Of a DNA stretch of 64,000 nt, positions 17,181-26,460 are shown in pieces; position 1 is the first letter of the stretch, and each line of letters begins with the position of its first letter. Source of the stretch: an uncultured Bryobacterales bacterium (GTDB taxonomy: Bacteria > Acidobacteriota > Terriglobia > Bryobacterales > UBA6623); NCBI GenBank assembly GCA_951813065.1, contig CATOTH010000006.1:124001-188000 (forward strand), read 5' to 3'. The translations under genes and the position numbers were made by a program. The notes under the pieces were generated by a model. It did no database searches. It was not told the origin of the DNA and was given only the letters and a program-made list of their open reading frames with translations.

Positions 17181-18254
17181 CTAGTGGATACTTAGCATCC
17201 GGTCGATCGCCGTGCGCGCCTTGTCTGCGGTGTCAGCCTCGACGGTTACTTCAATGCGATCGTTCTCAAGCGATCCGAGGAGCTTCTCAAGGGTGTTCAT
17301 CTTCATGTACTCGCAGACCGCATCCGGGCTAACCGGATGAAATACCTTCTCAGGTATCTCGCGGCGGAGACGATAGACCATGCCCATTTCAGTGCCGACG
17401 ATGAATTCGCGCGCAGGAGAGGACTCGGCGTGCCGGATCATTCCCTCTGTCGAGAGGAAGAACGCCTTTTGATAGGGCGAGTTGCCTTGCATGACCTTGG
17501 CCATGCAATGTGACGCGCAGCCGCACTCCGGGTGAATCAGCAGTTCGGCGTGAGGATGTCGATCGAACGCTTCTTCCAGCGCGGTCTCGCCGATCTTGGC
17601 ATGTACGTGGCAGCAGCCGTCGTACAGGTCGACGAGCGAGCCGTCGACGACTTCGCTTTGAGCGATCGAGACCGATCCAAGGAACTTGTCCGGCAAGAAG
17701 AGAATCCGCTTGCCGGGGTTGTTCGTCGCGGCATGGTCCAAGACACGGGCTGCGTTGCGCGAAGTGCAGATGTAATCGCTCAAGGCCTTGGTGGCGGCGT
17801 CGGTGTTGACGTACGAGATCACAATGCCGTCCGGACAGGCCTGTTTCCATCTGCGGACGCGGGCATGGTCGATCGACTCGACCAGGGAGCATCCAGGCTT
17901 GTCGGGCATGTAGACCTTCGTCTTGGCCCCTACGATCGTCTTGGCGGTCTCGCCCATGAACCAGACCCCGCAGAAATCGACGCGTGGCGAGTCTTGACGC
18001 GCGACATAGCGGCTGAGTCCGAGGGAATCCCCGACTTCCGCTGCCACTTCCTGCAGTTCAGGGAACTGGTAGTTATGCGCCACGATCAAAGACTGCTTGC
18101 ATTCGGCGAGTTCACGCACTCTGCCCGCAATGTCGACCAAGAGGCTGGTGTATTCCCGCGTGTAGCGCCCTGGGTAGAGGTCCCCCGCGGCGCCATTGAA
18201 CGTGTCGTACCAGTTTTCAACCGGAAGTCGTTGCATGGGGCCATTCTCCGGCAT
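17181..18254 (-). CDS. nadA: Quinolinate synthase
   Basis: A 357-residue [4Fe-4S] enzyme that condenses iminoaspartate with dihydroxyacetone phosphate to quinolinate in NAD synthesis. Family motifs are VAHNYQFPELQEVA, the Cys ligand region VDFCGVWFMGETAK, PDKPGCSLVES, and HPECGCASH with further Cys near the C-terminus (AVCEYMKMNTLEKL). An IscA/ErpA-type Fe-S carrier gene lies directly upstream on the same strand, which fits the cluster requirement. nadB and nadC are not in the window. Length is usual for the family. Confidence 0.96.
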   Translation of the reverse strand: MPENGPMQRLPVENWYDTFNGAAGDLYPGRYTREYTSLLVDIAGRVRELAECKQSLIVAHNYQFPELQEVAAEVGDSLGLSRYVARQDSPRVDFCGVWFMGETAKTIVGAKTKVYMPDKPGCSLVESIDHARVRRWKQACPDGIVISYVNTDAATKALSDYICTSRNAARVLDHAATNNPGKRILFLPDKFLGSVSIAQSEVVDGSLVDLYDGCCHVHAKIGETALEEAFDRHPHAELLIHPECGCASHCMAKVMQGNSPYQKAFFLSTEGMIRHAESSPAREFIVGTEMGMVYRLRREIPEKVFHPVSPDAVCEYMKMNTLEKLLGSLENDRIEVTVEADTADKARTAIDRMLSIH

Positions 18255-18304
18255 TTGGATTGCCTGTCGTCTCCGAGAGGGGAAACATCATTCCAATCCC
18301 TGGG

Positions 18305-18625
18305 TCAAACCTGGAACGACTTCCCGCAGCCGCAGCTCTTGTCGGCATTGGGATTCTTGAACAGGAAGCGTTGCTCCAGGATGGTGTCCACGTAGTCGAG
18401 CGTCATGCCATCGAGAAATTGGTAGCTCTTGGGGTCGACGCACAGCCGAACGCCACCAGTTTCAAACACATTGTCATTCGCGCGGGGATTCTGTTCGTAC
18501 CGGAACTTGTACTGCAGTCCGGAACATCCGCCGCCGATTACGCCGAGGCGCATGAGGCCGCCGGGGTTCTCCTCGGACAGCATGCCGCGGATTCGTTCCC
18601 TGGCGCTAGGCGTGACTTCGATCAT
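18305..18625 (-). CDS. erpA: A-type iron-sulfur carrier (ErpA/IscA family)
   Basis: A 106-residue A-type carrier that delivers Fe-S clusters to apo-enzymes. The three cluster cysteines are present: GGGCSGLQYKF and the C-terminal SCGCG. Length and spacing match ErpA/IscA. It sits 50 bp upstream of nadA on the same strand, so its likely client includes the quinolinate synthase. It could equally be named IscA or SufA; there are no isc or suf genes nearby to decide. Confidence 0.92.
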   Translation of the reverse strand: MIEVTPSARERIRGMLSEENPGGLMRLGVIGGGCSGLQYKFRYEQNPRANDNVFETGGVRLCVDPKSYQFLDGMTLDYVDTILEQRFLFKNPNADKSCGCGKSFQV

Positions 18626-18777
18626 CGCTGTCTCTCATGATACTCCGATCCAAACCGGGACTGTGCTGAAATGGCTCGAACGGTGGGAGAGGGGAATGAA
18701 CGGGGTAACTCGCCCGATCACCTCGATGTCGGGAACCGGGGAGCTTCCCAGTACAATGGGCCTAGCCAGAAGCGAGC

Positions 18778-19791
18778 ATGCTGACTGACAGGCATCGCCG
18801 GGAATTGCAAGATCTCAGGATCTCCGTGACGGATCGCTGTAACTTGCGATGCACCTACTGCATGCCGCTCGACCAGTACGATTGGCTCGCTAGGGAGCAG
18901 ATCCTCAGCTTCGAGGAGATCTGCCGATTGGTCCGGATCTTCGCCCGGCTCGGCTCGAGCAAGTTGCGTATCACTGGAGGCGAGCCCCTCTTGAGGAACG
19001 GCTTGCCCGAACTCGTGGGTATGCTGGCGCGCATCGACGAAATCGAGGATATCTGCCTGACGACGAACGGCTTGCTTCTTTCCGACTCGGCGGTTGATCT
19101 GCGTCGCGCTGGCCTTCACCGAGTCACGATCAGCCTTGACTCCTTGAACCCGGACACATTCCTGCGGATGGCGCAACGCGGGCGCTTGGATTCCGTGCTC
19201 GCCGGTGTCGCTGCGGCGAAGGCGGCGGGGCTTGGGCCGATCAAGATCAACACGGTTGTCGAACGCGGGGTGAACGACCGCGAAATATCCCAGTTGCTCG
19301 ATTATTCGAGGAAGGAAGGCTTCGAAATTCGTTTCATCGAGTACATGGACGTTGGCAACGTCAATGATTGGACCGCCAGGAAACTGGTGACAAAGACAGA
19401 GATTTTGAGCCGCATCTCCGAGAGCCATCCCTTCGAACCCGTCACGTCGGAACGGGGAAGCGCCCCGGCCGTGCGGTACCGATTTAAGGATGGGAGTGGC
19501 GGCTTCGGCGTGATCGCCTCGGTTTCGGAGCCGTTCTGCGGCGACTGCACTCGTGCTAGGCTCACCGCAGATGGACGGATGGTCACATGTCTCTTCTCCC
19601 CCCGCGGTCATGACCTCAAGGCGATGCTTCGCACCTCGGCGACAGATAGAGAACTGTCCGAAGCGATCGCATCGGTCTGGGTGGGACGCACCGACCGATA
19701 CTCTGAAGAGCGCCTCGTAGCGATTTCATCGAAGGAAGGCTACCGGCCCGAGGCCGTGCGGAAGCTCGAGATGATCAGTCTGGGAGGCTGA
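18778..19791 (+). CDS. moaA: GTP 3',8-cyclase (molybdenum cofactor)
   Basis: A 337-residue radical SAM enzyme for the first step of molybdopterin synthesis. The N-terminal SAM cluster motif is CNLRCTYC, the GGEP motif is ITGGEPLLR, and the C-terminal cluster motif is CGDCTRARL with a further Cys in MVTCLF. It ends in the Gly-Gly dipeptide needed for activity in this family. It is the only molybdopterin gene here and stands divergently from the Fe-S carrier gene. It converges with the aldo/keto reductase, 17 bp apart. Confidence 0.96.
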   Translation: MLTDRHRRELQDLRISVTDRCNLRCTYCMPLDQYDWLAREQILSFEEICRLVRIFARLGSSKLRITGGEPLLRNGLPELVGMLARIDEIEDICLTTNGLLLSDSAVDLRRAGLHRVTISLDSLNPDTFLRMAQRGRLDSVLAGVAAAKAAGLGPIKINTVVERGVNDREISQLLDYSRKEGFEIRFIEYMDVGNVNDWTARKLVTKTEILSRISESHPFEPVTSERGSAPAVRYRFKDGSGGFGVIASVSEPFCGDCTRARLTADGRMVTCLFSPRGHDLKAMLRTSATDRELSEAIASVWVGRTDRYSEERLVAISSKEGYRPEAVRKLEMISLGG

Positions 19792-19808
19792 CTGCCTCCG
19801 GGCTGGTG

Positions 19809-20810
19809 TCAGACGTCCAGATGGGCCTCGAAGTGCCGGTCAAGCACGTGTTTGTTGGCGTCGGACATCGCCTTGGAGTACTCCTCCATTTCACCAGCCG
19901 GCATGGGTTTGAAATTCCGGGCGACTGCCGCGTTCTCTCTCAGGAAGTCCAGGGAGGGCATGCCCACGACGGCAGCCGTCACCGATGGCAGGGACCAAAC
20001 GTATCGCAGCAATCGGGCGATGTCCGATTTCCCGGAGCCCTCTCCGACGAGTGTTTCCTGGCCGGTAGCCTTCATCGCCAGCACCCCCATATTCTTCTCG
20101 ATGGCAATCGGCAGGGCGACAGCCTCGAAGCTGTCCTGGGGAGGAGTTGCGACAGCTTCCCGGGCGTTCCGGCTGCGGCCTTGCTTGGCGGCGTTCAACG
20201 CCATTTGAGTGCAGTCGAAGTCGTGCCGCTGCAGTGCCGTGGCGAGGACGTCCGGATAGGTGTGGCTGGTGATTCCGATGAAGCGGCACACCCCTTCGTC
20301 GCGTAGCTCCTGGATGGCCCGCAACGAACCTGCTTCGATCGCGTCCAAGTCGTCTTCGTCGCCGAGGCTGTGGACGTGAAGCAGGTCGATTCGGTCGGTC
20401 TGGAGCCGCTGGAGGCTCGTCTCCGTTGCGCGCAGGGTTTCGTCGTAGTCACGGACCCTGACCTTGGTGGCCAGGAATACCTGGTCGCGGCGTTCCGCCA
20501 TGACCATGCCGACCCAGGTCTCGCTGTTACCGCCGCCGTAGGACTGCGCGGTGTCTAGGTATGTGATTCCGAGATCCAGCGCGAGATTCAGAGCCTCCAC
20601 CCCCTGCTCCTCGTCTTCGTACATGGAAAGCCGGCTGCCGCATCCCATTGCCAGAATCGACGGACTCTCGCCCGTACGGCCCAGAGGGCGAACAGGCAGG
20701 ACTCCCGCTGGCAGGGACTCGCTGGTCACTTCCTGCTCCTCGGAACGGCATGCGACGGTCGCAACGGCCGTACCTCCGAGGAAGTGGCGGCGGGTCAGGT
20801 CATTTGGCAT
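19809..20810 (-). CDS. Tat-exported aldo/keto reductase
   Basis: A 333-residue NADPH-type aldo/keto reductase fold with an N-terminal twin-arginine signal (LTRRHFLGGTAVATVAC, with a lipobox-like VAC). The tetrad is visible as the Asp in YLDTAQSYGGG with its Tyr, Lys in LATKVRVRD and His in LLHVHSLG. The start at 20810 has a near-perfect AAGGAGG Shine-Dalgarno; a longer frame to 20870 is not used. Export of an AKR is odd because NADPH is cytoplasmic, but such Tat-AKRs are common in Acidobacteriota and Planctomycetota. Substrate unknown. Confidence 0.88.
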   Translation of the reverse strand: MPNDLTRRHFLGGTAVATVACRSEEQEVTSESLPAGVLPVRPLGRTGESPSILAMGCGSRLSMYEDEEQGVEALNLALDLGITYLDTAQSYGGGNSETWVGMVMAERRDQVFLATKVRVRDYDETLRATETSLQRLQTDRIDLLHVHSLGDEDDLDAIEAGSLRAIQELRDEGVCRFIGITSHTYPDVLATALQRHDFDCTQMALNAAKQGRSRNAREAVATPPQDSFEAVALPIAIEKNMGVLAMKATGQETLVGEGSGKSDIARLLRYVWSLPSVTAAVVGMPSLDFLRENAAVARNFKPMPAGEMEEYSKAMSDANKHVLDRHFEAHLDV

Positions 20811-20962
20811 TGTGGTGATCCTCCTTGCAGGCCCACTATACGCCTCCACGGCCGCTTCCGCTCGGAACAAGCGATTCGCGATGGCTCAGGCAGCTATCGT
20901 TCACGTGGCTCACGCGATTCTCGGTCGGCTAGACAGCGGTCCGGCAGCCGGCGCTGCATATA

Positions 20963-22699
20963 ATGCCCCCTATGTCCGATCACAACTCCAGATTGCGTTC
21001 CCAGGATTGGTTCGGCCGTGACGACAAACTCGGGTTTCTCCACCGCTCGTGGATGCGTTCCGAGGGATTCCCGGGAAGCGTATTCTCGGACAAGCCGGTC
21101 ATTGGTATTTGCAATTCATGGTCAGAACTCACGAATTGCAATGCCCATCTGCGACAGGTTGCCGAAGCCGTCAAGCGCGGTGTCTGGTCAGCGGGTGGGT
21201 TCCCCTTGGAGTTTCCGACGATTTCTTTGGGTGAACCGTTCATGCGGCCTTCGACAATGATGTTCCGCAACCTGATGGCGATGGACGTGGAAGAATCGAT
21301 TCGCGCAAACCCCATGGACGGCGTCGTCCTGCTTTGCGGTTGCGACAAGACCACCCCGGCCCAGTTGATGGGAGCCGCGAGCGCGGATCTCCCCTCGATT
21401 TTCGTCACCGGCGGGCCAATGCTCAAAGGCATCTGGCGCAACAAGGAAATCGGGTCCGGAACTGATGTGTGGCACTACTGGGACGAGTTGCGCGCCGGCC
21501 GAATCAGCCAGGAAGACTGGTGCGAGATGGAGTGCGCGATGTCCCGTTCGGCCGGGCATTGCATGGTCATGGGCACAGCGTCGACGATGACCAGCCTGAC
21601 CGAGGCGTTGGGCATGACGCTCACGGGATGCGCCAATATCCCGGCCGCGGACTCGCGCCGCTACGAGATCGCTCATCGCAGCGGCGAACGGATCGTCGAG
21701 ATGGTCCGCGAAGACCTCCGTCCGTCAGCTGTCTTGACTCGAGAGGCCATGGAGAATGCAGTCCGAGTTGACATGGCGATTGGAGGCTCGACGAACGCCA
21801 TCATCCACCTGCAGGCGCTCGCAGGGCGTCTCGGGATCGACTTCCCGCTAGAACGGTTCGACGAGATTTCCCGCGAGACCGCCGTGGTTGCCAATATCCA
21901 GCCGTCCGGCAAGCATCTGATGGAGGACATGTTCTACGCCGGGGGCATTCCGGTTGTGATGCGTGACCTTCTGGACCAACTCCATGGCGATGCAATCACC
22001 GTCACTGGCCATACCGTTCAGCAGAACGTGGCCGATGCGAAGTGCCACAACCGGGAAGTGATCCTTCCGAGGGCGAGGGCCTTGCAACCAGAAGGAGGGA
22101 CGATTGTGCTCAATGGCAATCTTTGCCCGCGAGGGGCCGTGCTCAAGACGAGCGCCGCGTCGCCCGGATTACTGCAGCACACTGGCGAAGCAGTCGTGTT
22201 CGAGGATCACGAGGATCTAATGCGAAGAATCGACTCGCCGGATCTGGAGGTCGACGCCACGTCTGTCTTGGTGCTCAAGAACGGCGGCCCGATCGGCGCT
22301 CCCGGTATGCCCGAATACGGCAACCTCCCAATTCCCGCAAAGCTGCTGAAGCAGGGGGTTCGAGACATGGTGCGCATTTCGGACGCTCGCATGAGCGGGA
22401 CTAGCTACGGGACTGTAGTGTTGCACGTGGCGCCGGAGTCAGCGATTGGAGGGCCGTTGGCGTTGGTTCGCACAGGCGACCGCATACGTTTGGACACGCA
22501 GGGCCGCAGGCTTGATCTCTTGATCAGCGAGGAGGAGTTCGAGCGACGCCACAGCGAGTGGCAACCGTCGGCGGCGCACTACGACCGGGGATACGGCAAG
22601 CTCTATCTCGAGAACGTGCTACAGGCTAATGAAGGTTGTGATTTCACATTCCTGAAGCGGACGAACGGAGTTCCGAGCAAGCTTCCGCTAGCATTTTGA
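20963..22699 (+). CDS. IlvD/Edd family dehydratase, probably sugar-acid type
   Basis: A 578-residue Fe-S dehydratase of the IlvD/Edd family. Cluster cysteines are in ICNSWSELTNCN, LLCGCDKTTPAQ and LTGCANIPAADSRR. The CNSWSELTNCN segment and overall length resemble L-arabinonate or D-xylonate dehydratases more than housekeeping IlvD, so a sugar-acid substrate giving a 2-keto-3-deoxy product is likely. Two in-frame ATGs exist (20963 and 20972); the first overlaps a TATAAT hexamer, so the second (MSDHNSRL) may be the true start. It is divergent from the aldo/keto reductase. No other pentose pathway genes are adjacent. Confidence 0.9.
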   Translation: MPPMSDHNSRLRSQDWFGRDDKLGFLHRSWMRSEGFPGSVFSDKPVIGICNSWSELTNCNAHLRQVAEAVKRGVWSAGGFPLEFPTISLGEPFMRPSTMMFRNLMAMDVEESIRANPMDGVVLLCGCDKTTPAQLMGAASADLPSIFVTGGPMLKGIWRNKEIGSGTDVWHYWDELRAGRISQEDWCEMECAMSRSAGHCMVMGTASTMTSLTEALGMTLTGCANIPAADSRRYEIAHRSGERIVEMVREDLRPSAVLTREAMENAVRVDMAIGGSTNAIIHLQALAGRLGIDFPLERFDEISRETAVVANIQPSGKHLMEDMFYAGGIPVVMRDLLDQLHGDAITVTGHTVQQNVADAKCHNREVILPRARALQPEGGTIVLNGNLCPRGAVLKTSAASPGLLQHTGEAVVFEDHEDLMRRIDSPDLEVDATSVLVLKNGGPIGAPGMPEYGNLPIPAKLLKQGVRDMVRISDARMSGTSYGTVVLHVAPESAIGGPLALVRTGDRIRLDTQGRRLDLLISEEEFERRHSEWQPSAAHYDRGYGKLYLENVLQANEGCDFTFLKRTNGVPSKLPLAF

Positions 22700-22779
22700 A
22701 CGGAGACCAGCTCGGATTTCTGGCTCGGAGAGCGGCGGGTCTCAGCGGTGCGAGTCGGTCTACTGTGTCCGCGGAAGGT

Positions 22780-23250
22780 CTATGCGCGTCTCAGCCGACG
22801 CCAGCCCTTGCGAATCAGGAGCGGAATGCCGACCAGCAGCAGATATGGGAAGAGAGCGTAAAGGACCACGAATGGCGGGCCGAGCACTCCGCCAACGAGG
22901 CTGCCAAGGACGGCAAACGGCGAGGCGATCACAACGGCCGATATCACGAAGGTCCGCCATCCGCCCTCGCACCCTCGGAGCAGACGTTGAACCAGCAGTC
23001 CGATCAAGACGCCGCCAACGAAGAAGAGCAGAAGCCCGATCCCCATGGCCAGGGCCATCTGGACCACTCGCCCAGGACCCTGCCATTCCGGTCCGGACCC
23101 AATTCTCATGAGGACCAACGCGACTTGGACAACACAGAGGACGACGCCAAAGGTCACTGGAATGCGCCAGTAAGCCCAGCGTCCGCCGGAACTCCCGGTA
23201 TCCGTTTCGGGCGTGAGTGCACCTGTCGTGTCCGGTGGTAGGTCCGCCAC
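22780..23250 (-). CDS. Small multi-pass membrane protein
   Basis: A 156-residue protein with about four hydrophobic segments (IPVTFGVVLCVVQVALVLM; VVQMALAMGIGLLLFFVGGV; TFVISAVVIASPFAVLGSLV; PPFVVLYALFPYLLLVGIP) and a basic C-terminus (RKGWRRLRRA). The soluble N-terminal 25 residues are acidic and Thr-rich. It is the last gene of the minus-strand run that starts with the SDR epimerase, 19 bp after the acyl-CoA dehydrogenase stop. I do not recognise the family. Confidence 0.72.
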   Translation of the reverse strand: MADLPPDTTGALTPETDTGSSGGRWAYWRIPVTFGVVLCVVQVALVLMRIGSGPEWQGPGRVVQMALAMGIGLLLFFVGGVLIGLLVQRLLRGCEGGWRTFVISAVVIASPFAVLGSLVGGVLGPPFVVLYALFPYLLLVGIPLLIRKGWRRLRRA

Positions 23251-23269
23251 AGTTTCAGTCCCCCGGGGG

Positions 23270-24424
23270 TTAACGGCTCAGCAGTTGCTTTGCGATCGTT
23301 TGCAATTGCATGTTCGAGGTGCCTTCGTAGATCGTGCCGATCTTGGCGTCTCGGTACAACTTCGCGACGGGATACTCTTCAGTGAAGCCAACGCCCCCAA
23401 AGAAATCGACGCACTTCGCGGTGACCCGGACGGCCATTTCGGTCGCGTAGTACTTTGCCATTGCTGCGGACTGCAGGAAATCCGCGCCTTGATCCTTGAG
23501 CCGGGCTGCATTCCACACAAGCAACTTGGCAGCCTCGACCTGAGTGGCAAGGTCCGCGGCCTGAAACTGGACGCCTTGGAATTCGGCCAGCTGCTTTCCG
23601 AATTGCTTGCGCTCCCGGAGGTACCGCAGGGCGTGCCCAAGCGCTCCCTCCGCCACGCCGACCATCTGAGCACCGATAGCTATGCGGCCTTCGTTCAACG
23701 TCTCGATCGCGATCCGGTAGCCTTTGCCAATCTCGCCTAGGACGTTCTCGTGCGGCACCGGGCAGTTGTCGAAGATCAATTCGCAGGTGGAGGAAGCCCG
23801 GATGCCCAGCTTGTCTTCCTTCTTTCCGACCGTGAAGCCCGGGAAGCCTTTTTCGACCAGAAACGCCGTGATCCCCCGGTGCCCGGCCGAAGGATTCGCA
23901 TTGGCAAAGACCAAGAACAGGCCTGCCTCCTTGGCGTTTGTGATCCACAGCTTACGACCGTTGAGGCGGAATTCCGTGTCGCTCTTGTGGGCCGTTGTTC
24001 GCATGGCGAACGCGTCACTGCCCGATCCCGCCTCTGACAGCGCGTAACTGCACACGAGGTTCTCGCATGTCCGGGGCAGGAACCGTCTCTGCTGCGAAGG
24101 GTTTGCCCATCGCAGCAGGGCATTGATGACCAGAGTGTTCTGCACGTCGACAACCACGGATACCGCAGGGTCTACTCTCGACAGCCCCTGGATGGCGAGC
24201 ACCGCATCGAAGAAAGTGCCGCCTTGGCCCCCATGCTCTTCGGGAACCTCGATGCCCATCAGGCCGAACTCGAACAGCTTCTCAACGACAGAGGCACGGA
24301 GTTCGCCGGCTTGGTCCATAGCACGAACATGCGGTCGGACCTCCTCTTCGGCGAACTCCATCACGGAGTCGAGGAACATGCCCTCCTCTTCACTGAGGCA
24401 AGACAGGGCTGGCGCTTGCTGCAT
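23270..24424 (-). CDS. Acyl-CoA dehydrogenase
   Basis: A 384-residue FAD flavoenzyme that introduces the alpha-beta double bond into acyl-CoA thioesters. CSYALSEAGSGSDAFAM is the FAD-binding signature, LWITNAKEAG the substrate region, and IYEGTSNMQLQTI carries the catalytic Glu. The sequence is closest in style to short/branched-chain acyl-CoA dehydrogenases. Its start codon overlaps the stop of the upstream zinc-ribbon gene by one base (TGATG), so the two are translationally coupled. Electron transfer flavoprotein genes are not in the window. Confidence 0.93.
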   Translation of the reverse strand: MQQAPALSCLSEEEGMFLDSVMEFAEEEVRPHVRAMDQAGELRASVVEKLFEFGLMGIEVPEEHGGQGGTFFDAVLAIQGLSRVDPAVSVVVDVQNTLVINALLRWANPSQQRRFLPRTCENLVCSYALSEAGSGSDAFAMRTTAHKSDTEFRLNGRKLWITNAKEAGLFLVFANANPSAGHRGITAFLVEKGFPGFTVGKKEDKLGIRASSTCELIFDNCPVPHENVLGEIGKGYRIAIETLNEGRIAIGAQMVGVAEGALGHALRYLRERKQFGKQLAEFQGVQFQAADLATQVEAAKLLVWNAARLKDQGADFLQSAAMAKYYATEMAVRVTAKCVDFFGGVGFTEEYPVAKLYRDAKIGTIYEGTSNMQLQTIAKQLLSR

Positions 24425-25191
24425 CAGGCTCCGCGAGTTGGCGCCATGTCTCCGGCGGGGTCCTCGATCTGAACTCCGTCATCAAGGGTTCCCGGCAGGT
24501 ACACGATCAGACCGCAACTCTCGCAGGTGAAGATGCGATCTGTGAGACGCCGCAAGTCCTGCAGAACCTTGGGACGGACGCGGACATGGCAGGCGCCACA
24601 GCTTTCGTCGATCACCGGCGCCACGGCCGTACCTCGCACCCGGCGAATGCGCTCATACGCCTGCATGGTGGAGGGCGAAACTTGCGCAACCGCGGCTTTC
24701 CGGTCCAGTTGCTTCTGGGTACGCTCCTGCTTGTCTGTTTCGATTCTCGCGGAAGCCACCTTGACATCCCTCGCTACTTTGGCCTCCTCCACCTCCAGGT
24801 CAGCGACGGCCTTCGAAACGTTCGTTTGTAATGTTTCGGCTTGTTCCATGTTCTCGAGGATGCGCTCCTCGAACTGGTCAATAGCGTCTTTGCAGAACTG
24901 AATCTCGTGCTGGAATGCACGGAACTGCTCGTTCGTCTTCGCACCGTTCATCTGGTCCTGCAACTTCGCGATCTTCTGCTTGTGATCGCCGACTTGGCTC
25001 TCCAAGTGGCGTTGCTCCTTGCCGTTTTCGGCGAGGATAGCCTGCGTTCTCTCCAGCGCCTGCCGGTGAGCGGCCAGGCGGGCCTTGATCGAAGCGACAT
25101 GCCTGGGAAGGTTGTCGATCTCGCTTGTGAGCTCGCCGATTCGCTGGTCCAGCTCCTGAACACGCAGGAGCACGGAAATTTCGGAAGGCAT
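24424..25191 (-). CDS. Coiled-coil protein with C4 zinc ribbon
   Basis: About 255 residues. The first 180 are a long helical hairpin coiled coil (for example SEIDNLPRHVASIKARL and ERILENMEQAETLQTNV). A C-terminal C4 zinc ribbon follows, with CGACH and CESCG pairs. This matches the widespread DUF164/CdsZ-like family, with roles proposed in nucleic-acid or protein binding but not settled. The start is the ATG at 25191 (MPSEISVLLRVQELD); the frame opens upstream at 25224. It sits between the lipid kinase gene and the acyl-CoA dehydrogenase. Confidence 0.88.
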   Translation of the reverse strand: MPSEISVLLRVQELDQRIGELTSEIDNLPRHVASIKARLAAHRQALERTQAILAENGKEQRHLESQVGDHKQKIAKLQDQMNGAKTNEQFRAFQHEIQFCKDAIDQFEERILENMEQAETLQTNVSKAVADLEVEEAKVARDVKVASARIETDKQERTQKQLDRKAAVAQVSPSTMQAYERIRRVRGTAVAPVIDESCGACHVRVRPKVLQDLRRLTDRIFTCESCGLIVYLPGTLDDGVQIEDPAGDMAPTRGA

Positions 25192-25220
25192 TGCCGACGG
25201 GTCTCGTAAGCCAGATTCTA

Positions 25221-26216
25221 TCACGCGCCCCCCGGATTGATTGGAGCACTCCCGGTTGCCTCGTCAGCGCCCCCCAGACCCACGAATCGGATGGCACCCG
25301 GCAGGATTTCGGCGCTCAATGGCAAGCTTCCCAAGGCTTCGCCGTCGATTTCGGCAAGCACGATTTCGTCAGAGCTTGCGGTGATGGTCTTGACGCGGTA
25401 GTGGCGGCACTGCGGATGCGAATGGATCTTGCCGGAATACAGGATCGGAGTTGCCCGCAGGAACTCAATGAACGGAACTTCCTTGATGACGGTCACTTCG
25501 AGATAGCCCGAATCGAGCTCTGCCAAAGGGCAGGGAAGCATGCCGCCGCCGTGGTAGCCTCCGTTTCCGAGCACGACTTCCATGATGCGCACAGGCTCGC
25601 TTGCGGAATTGCCGTCGAGGGACAGCCGCACAGCCTTGGGACGATAGCGGAGGAAAGAGAAAGTTGTCGCCCAGAGAAACGCCGCTGTTCCGCTATATGG
25701 CGTGAGGAAATTGCTCTTTCCTGCCACGGCGACGTCGCCCCCAAGTCCGAAACTGGCGACGTTGATGCAGTATCGCTCGATCGTTTCCCCGCCGTGGCCG
25801 GTCAACTGCACCCTGCAAGCATCGATCTGCTGCGGATTGCCGTTGGCAATTGTCGCGATGGCTTCCCCGGGGGACTGCGGAACCCTTGCCGACCGCCGGA
25901 AATCCCCACCTGTCCCTAACGGGATAAGCGCGAGCGCGGCCCCAGGAGATACGGCGGCCCTGTTGGAGAAGTACCCATTGACGACTTCGTTCAGCGTCCC
26001 GTCTCCACCGGTCGCGATGACTAGGTCCGCCCCGGCTTCAAGCACCTCCCGAGTCAATTCGGTGGCATGTTCGGGCGCCTCGGTAAAGCGCGCATCAATC
26101 GGCCCGAGCGCGTCCTCGAGCGCCGGATGCAGGGCCGTCCATCGTCGCCTTGCTCTCCCGCTCCCGGCCTTCGGATTCAGGATGACGCAGGGCTTGCGGA
26201 ATCGGTGTTCGCTCAT
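25221..26216 (-). CDS. Diacylglycerol/lipid kinase family protein
   Basis: A 331-residue member of the DAGK catalytic (YegS/DgkB) family, which phosphorylates diacylglycerol or related lipids with ATP. The ATP site is ILNPKAGSG, the family signature is ATGGDGTLNEVVNG, and IPLGTGGDFRRS follows. The GTGGDF variant replaces the more usual GTANDF. The C-terminal beta-sandwich domain is present (EIDGEALGSLPLSAEILPG). The start at 26216 (MSEHRFRKP) is preferred over 26330. Its start lies 8 bases from the stop of the small CxxC gene, so they are in one operon. Confidence 0.9.
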   Translation of the reverse strand: MSEHRFRKPCVILNPKAGSGRARRRWTALHPALEDALGPIDARFTEAPEHATELTREVLEAGADLVIATGGDGTLNEVVNGYFSNRAAVSPGAALALIPLGTGGDFRRSARVPQSPGEAIATIANGNPQQIDACRVQLTGHGGETIERYCINVASFGLGGDVAVAGKSNFLTPYSGTAAFLWATTFSFLRYRPKAVRLSLDGNSASEPVRIMEVVLGNGGYHGGGMLPCPLAELDSGYLEVTVIKEVPFIEFLRATPILYSGKIHSHPQCRHYRVKTITASSDEIVLAEIDGEALGSLPLSAEILPGAIRFVGLGGADEATGSAPINPGGA

Positions 26217-26224
26217 GAATCGCT

Positions 26225-26440
26225 TCAGGGCGTTGCGGTCCACCCGGGCCGGCCGCCACACCGCATGCAGCGTATCTTGCTGAAGATCTCGTCCCAGTCC
26301 CCGTCTTGGGCAACGTAGTCCAGGATGCATCGGAGCGCCTTGTCCCGCCCCGGCAGGTTGTGCCTCTTCGCGGCATCGTCCAGCATGGCCAGCAGGTCCT
26401 GCTGCACCTCGAAAGTGATCTCTTGCTTCAGTCCAGCCAT
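26225..26440 (-). CDS. Small ribbon-helix-helix-like protein with CxxC tail
   Basis: A 71-residue protein. The first 40 residues (KQEITFEVQQDLLAMLDDAA, then LPGRDKALRCILDYVA) look like a ribbon-helix-helix or similar short DNA-binding fold. The C-terminus carries RCMRCGG. A strong AAGGAG Shine-Dalgarno precedes the ATG at 26440. It lies between the SDR epimerase and the lipid kinase genes in the same direction, with gaps of 20 and 8 bases. I recall similar short proteins in other bacteria but no assigned function; DNA or metal binding is a guess. Confidence 0.75.
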   Translation of the reverse strand: MAGLKQEITFEVQQDLLAMLDDAAKRHNLPGRDKALRCILDYVAQDGDWDEIFSKIRCMRCGGRPGWTATP

Positions 26441-26460
26441 TGTTTTCTCCTTCTTCTCCT

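Noticed and set aside
18718..19611. 297-residue ORF on the minus strand
   Set aside because: Lies opposite moaA, whose assignment is certain.
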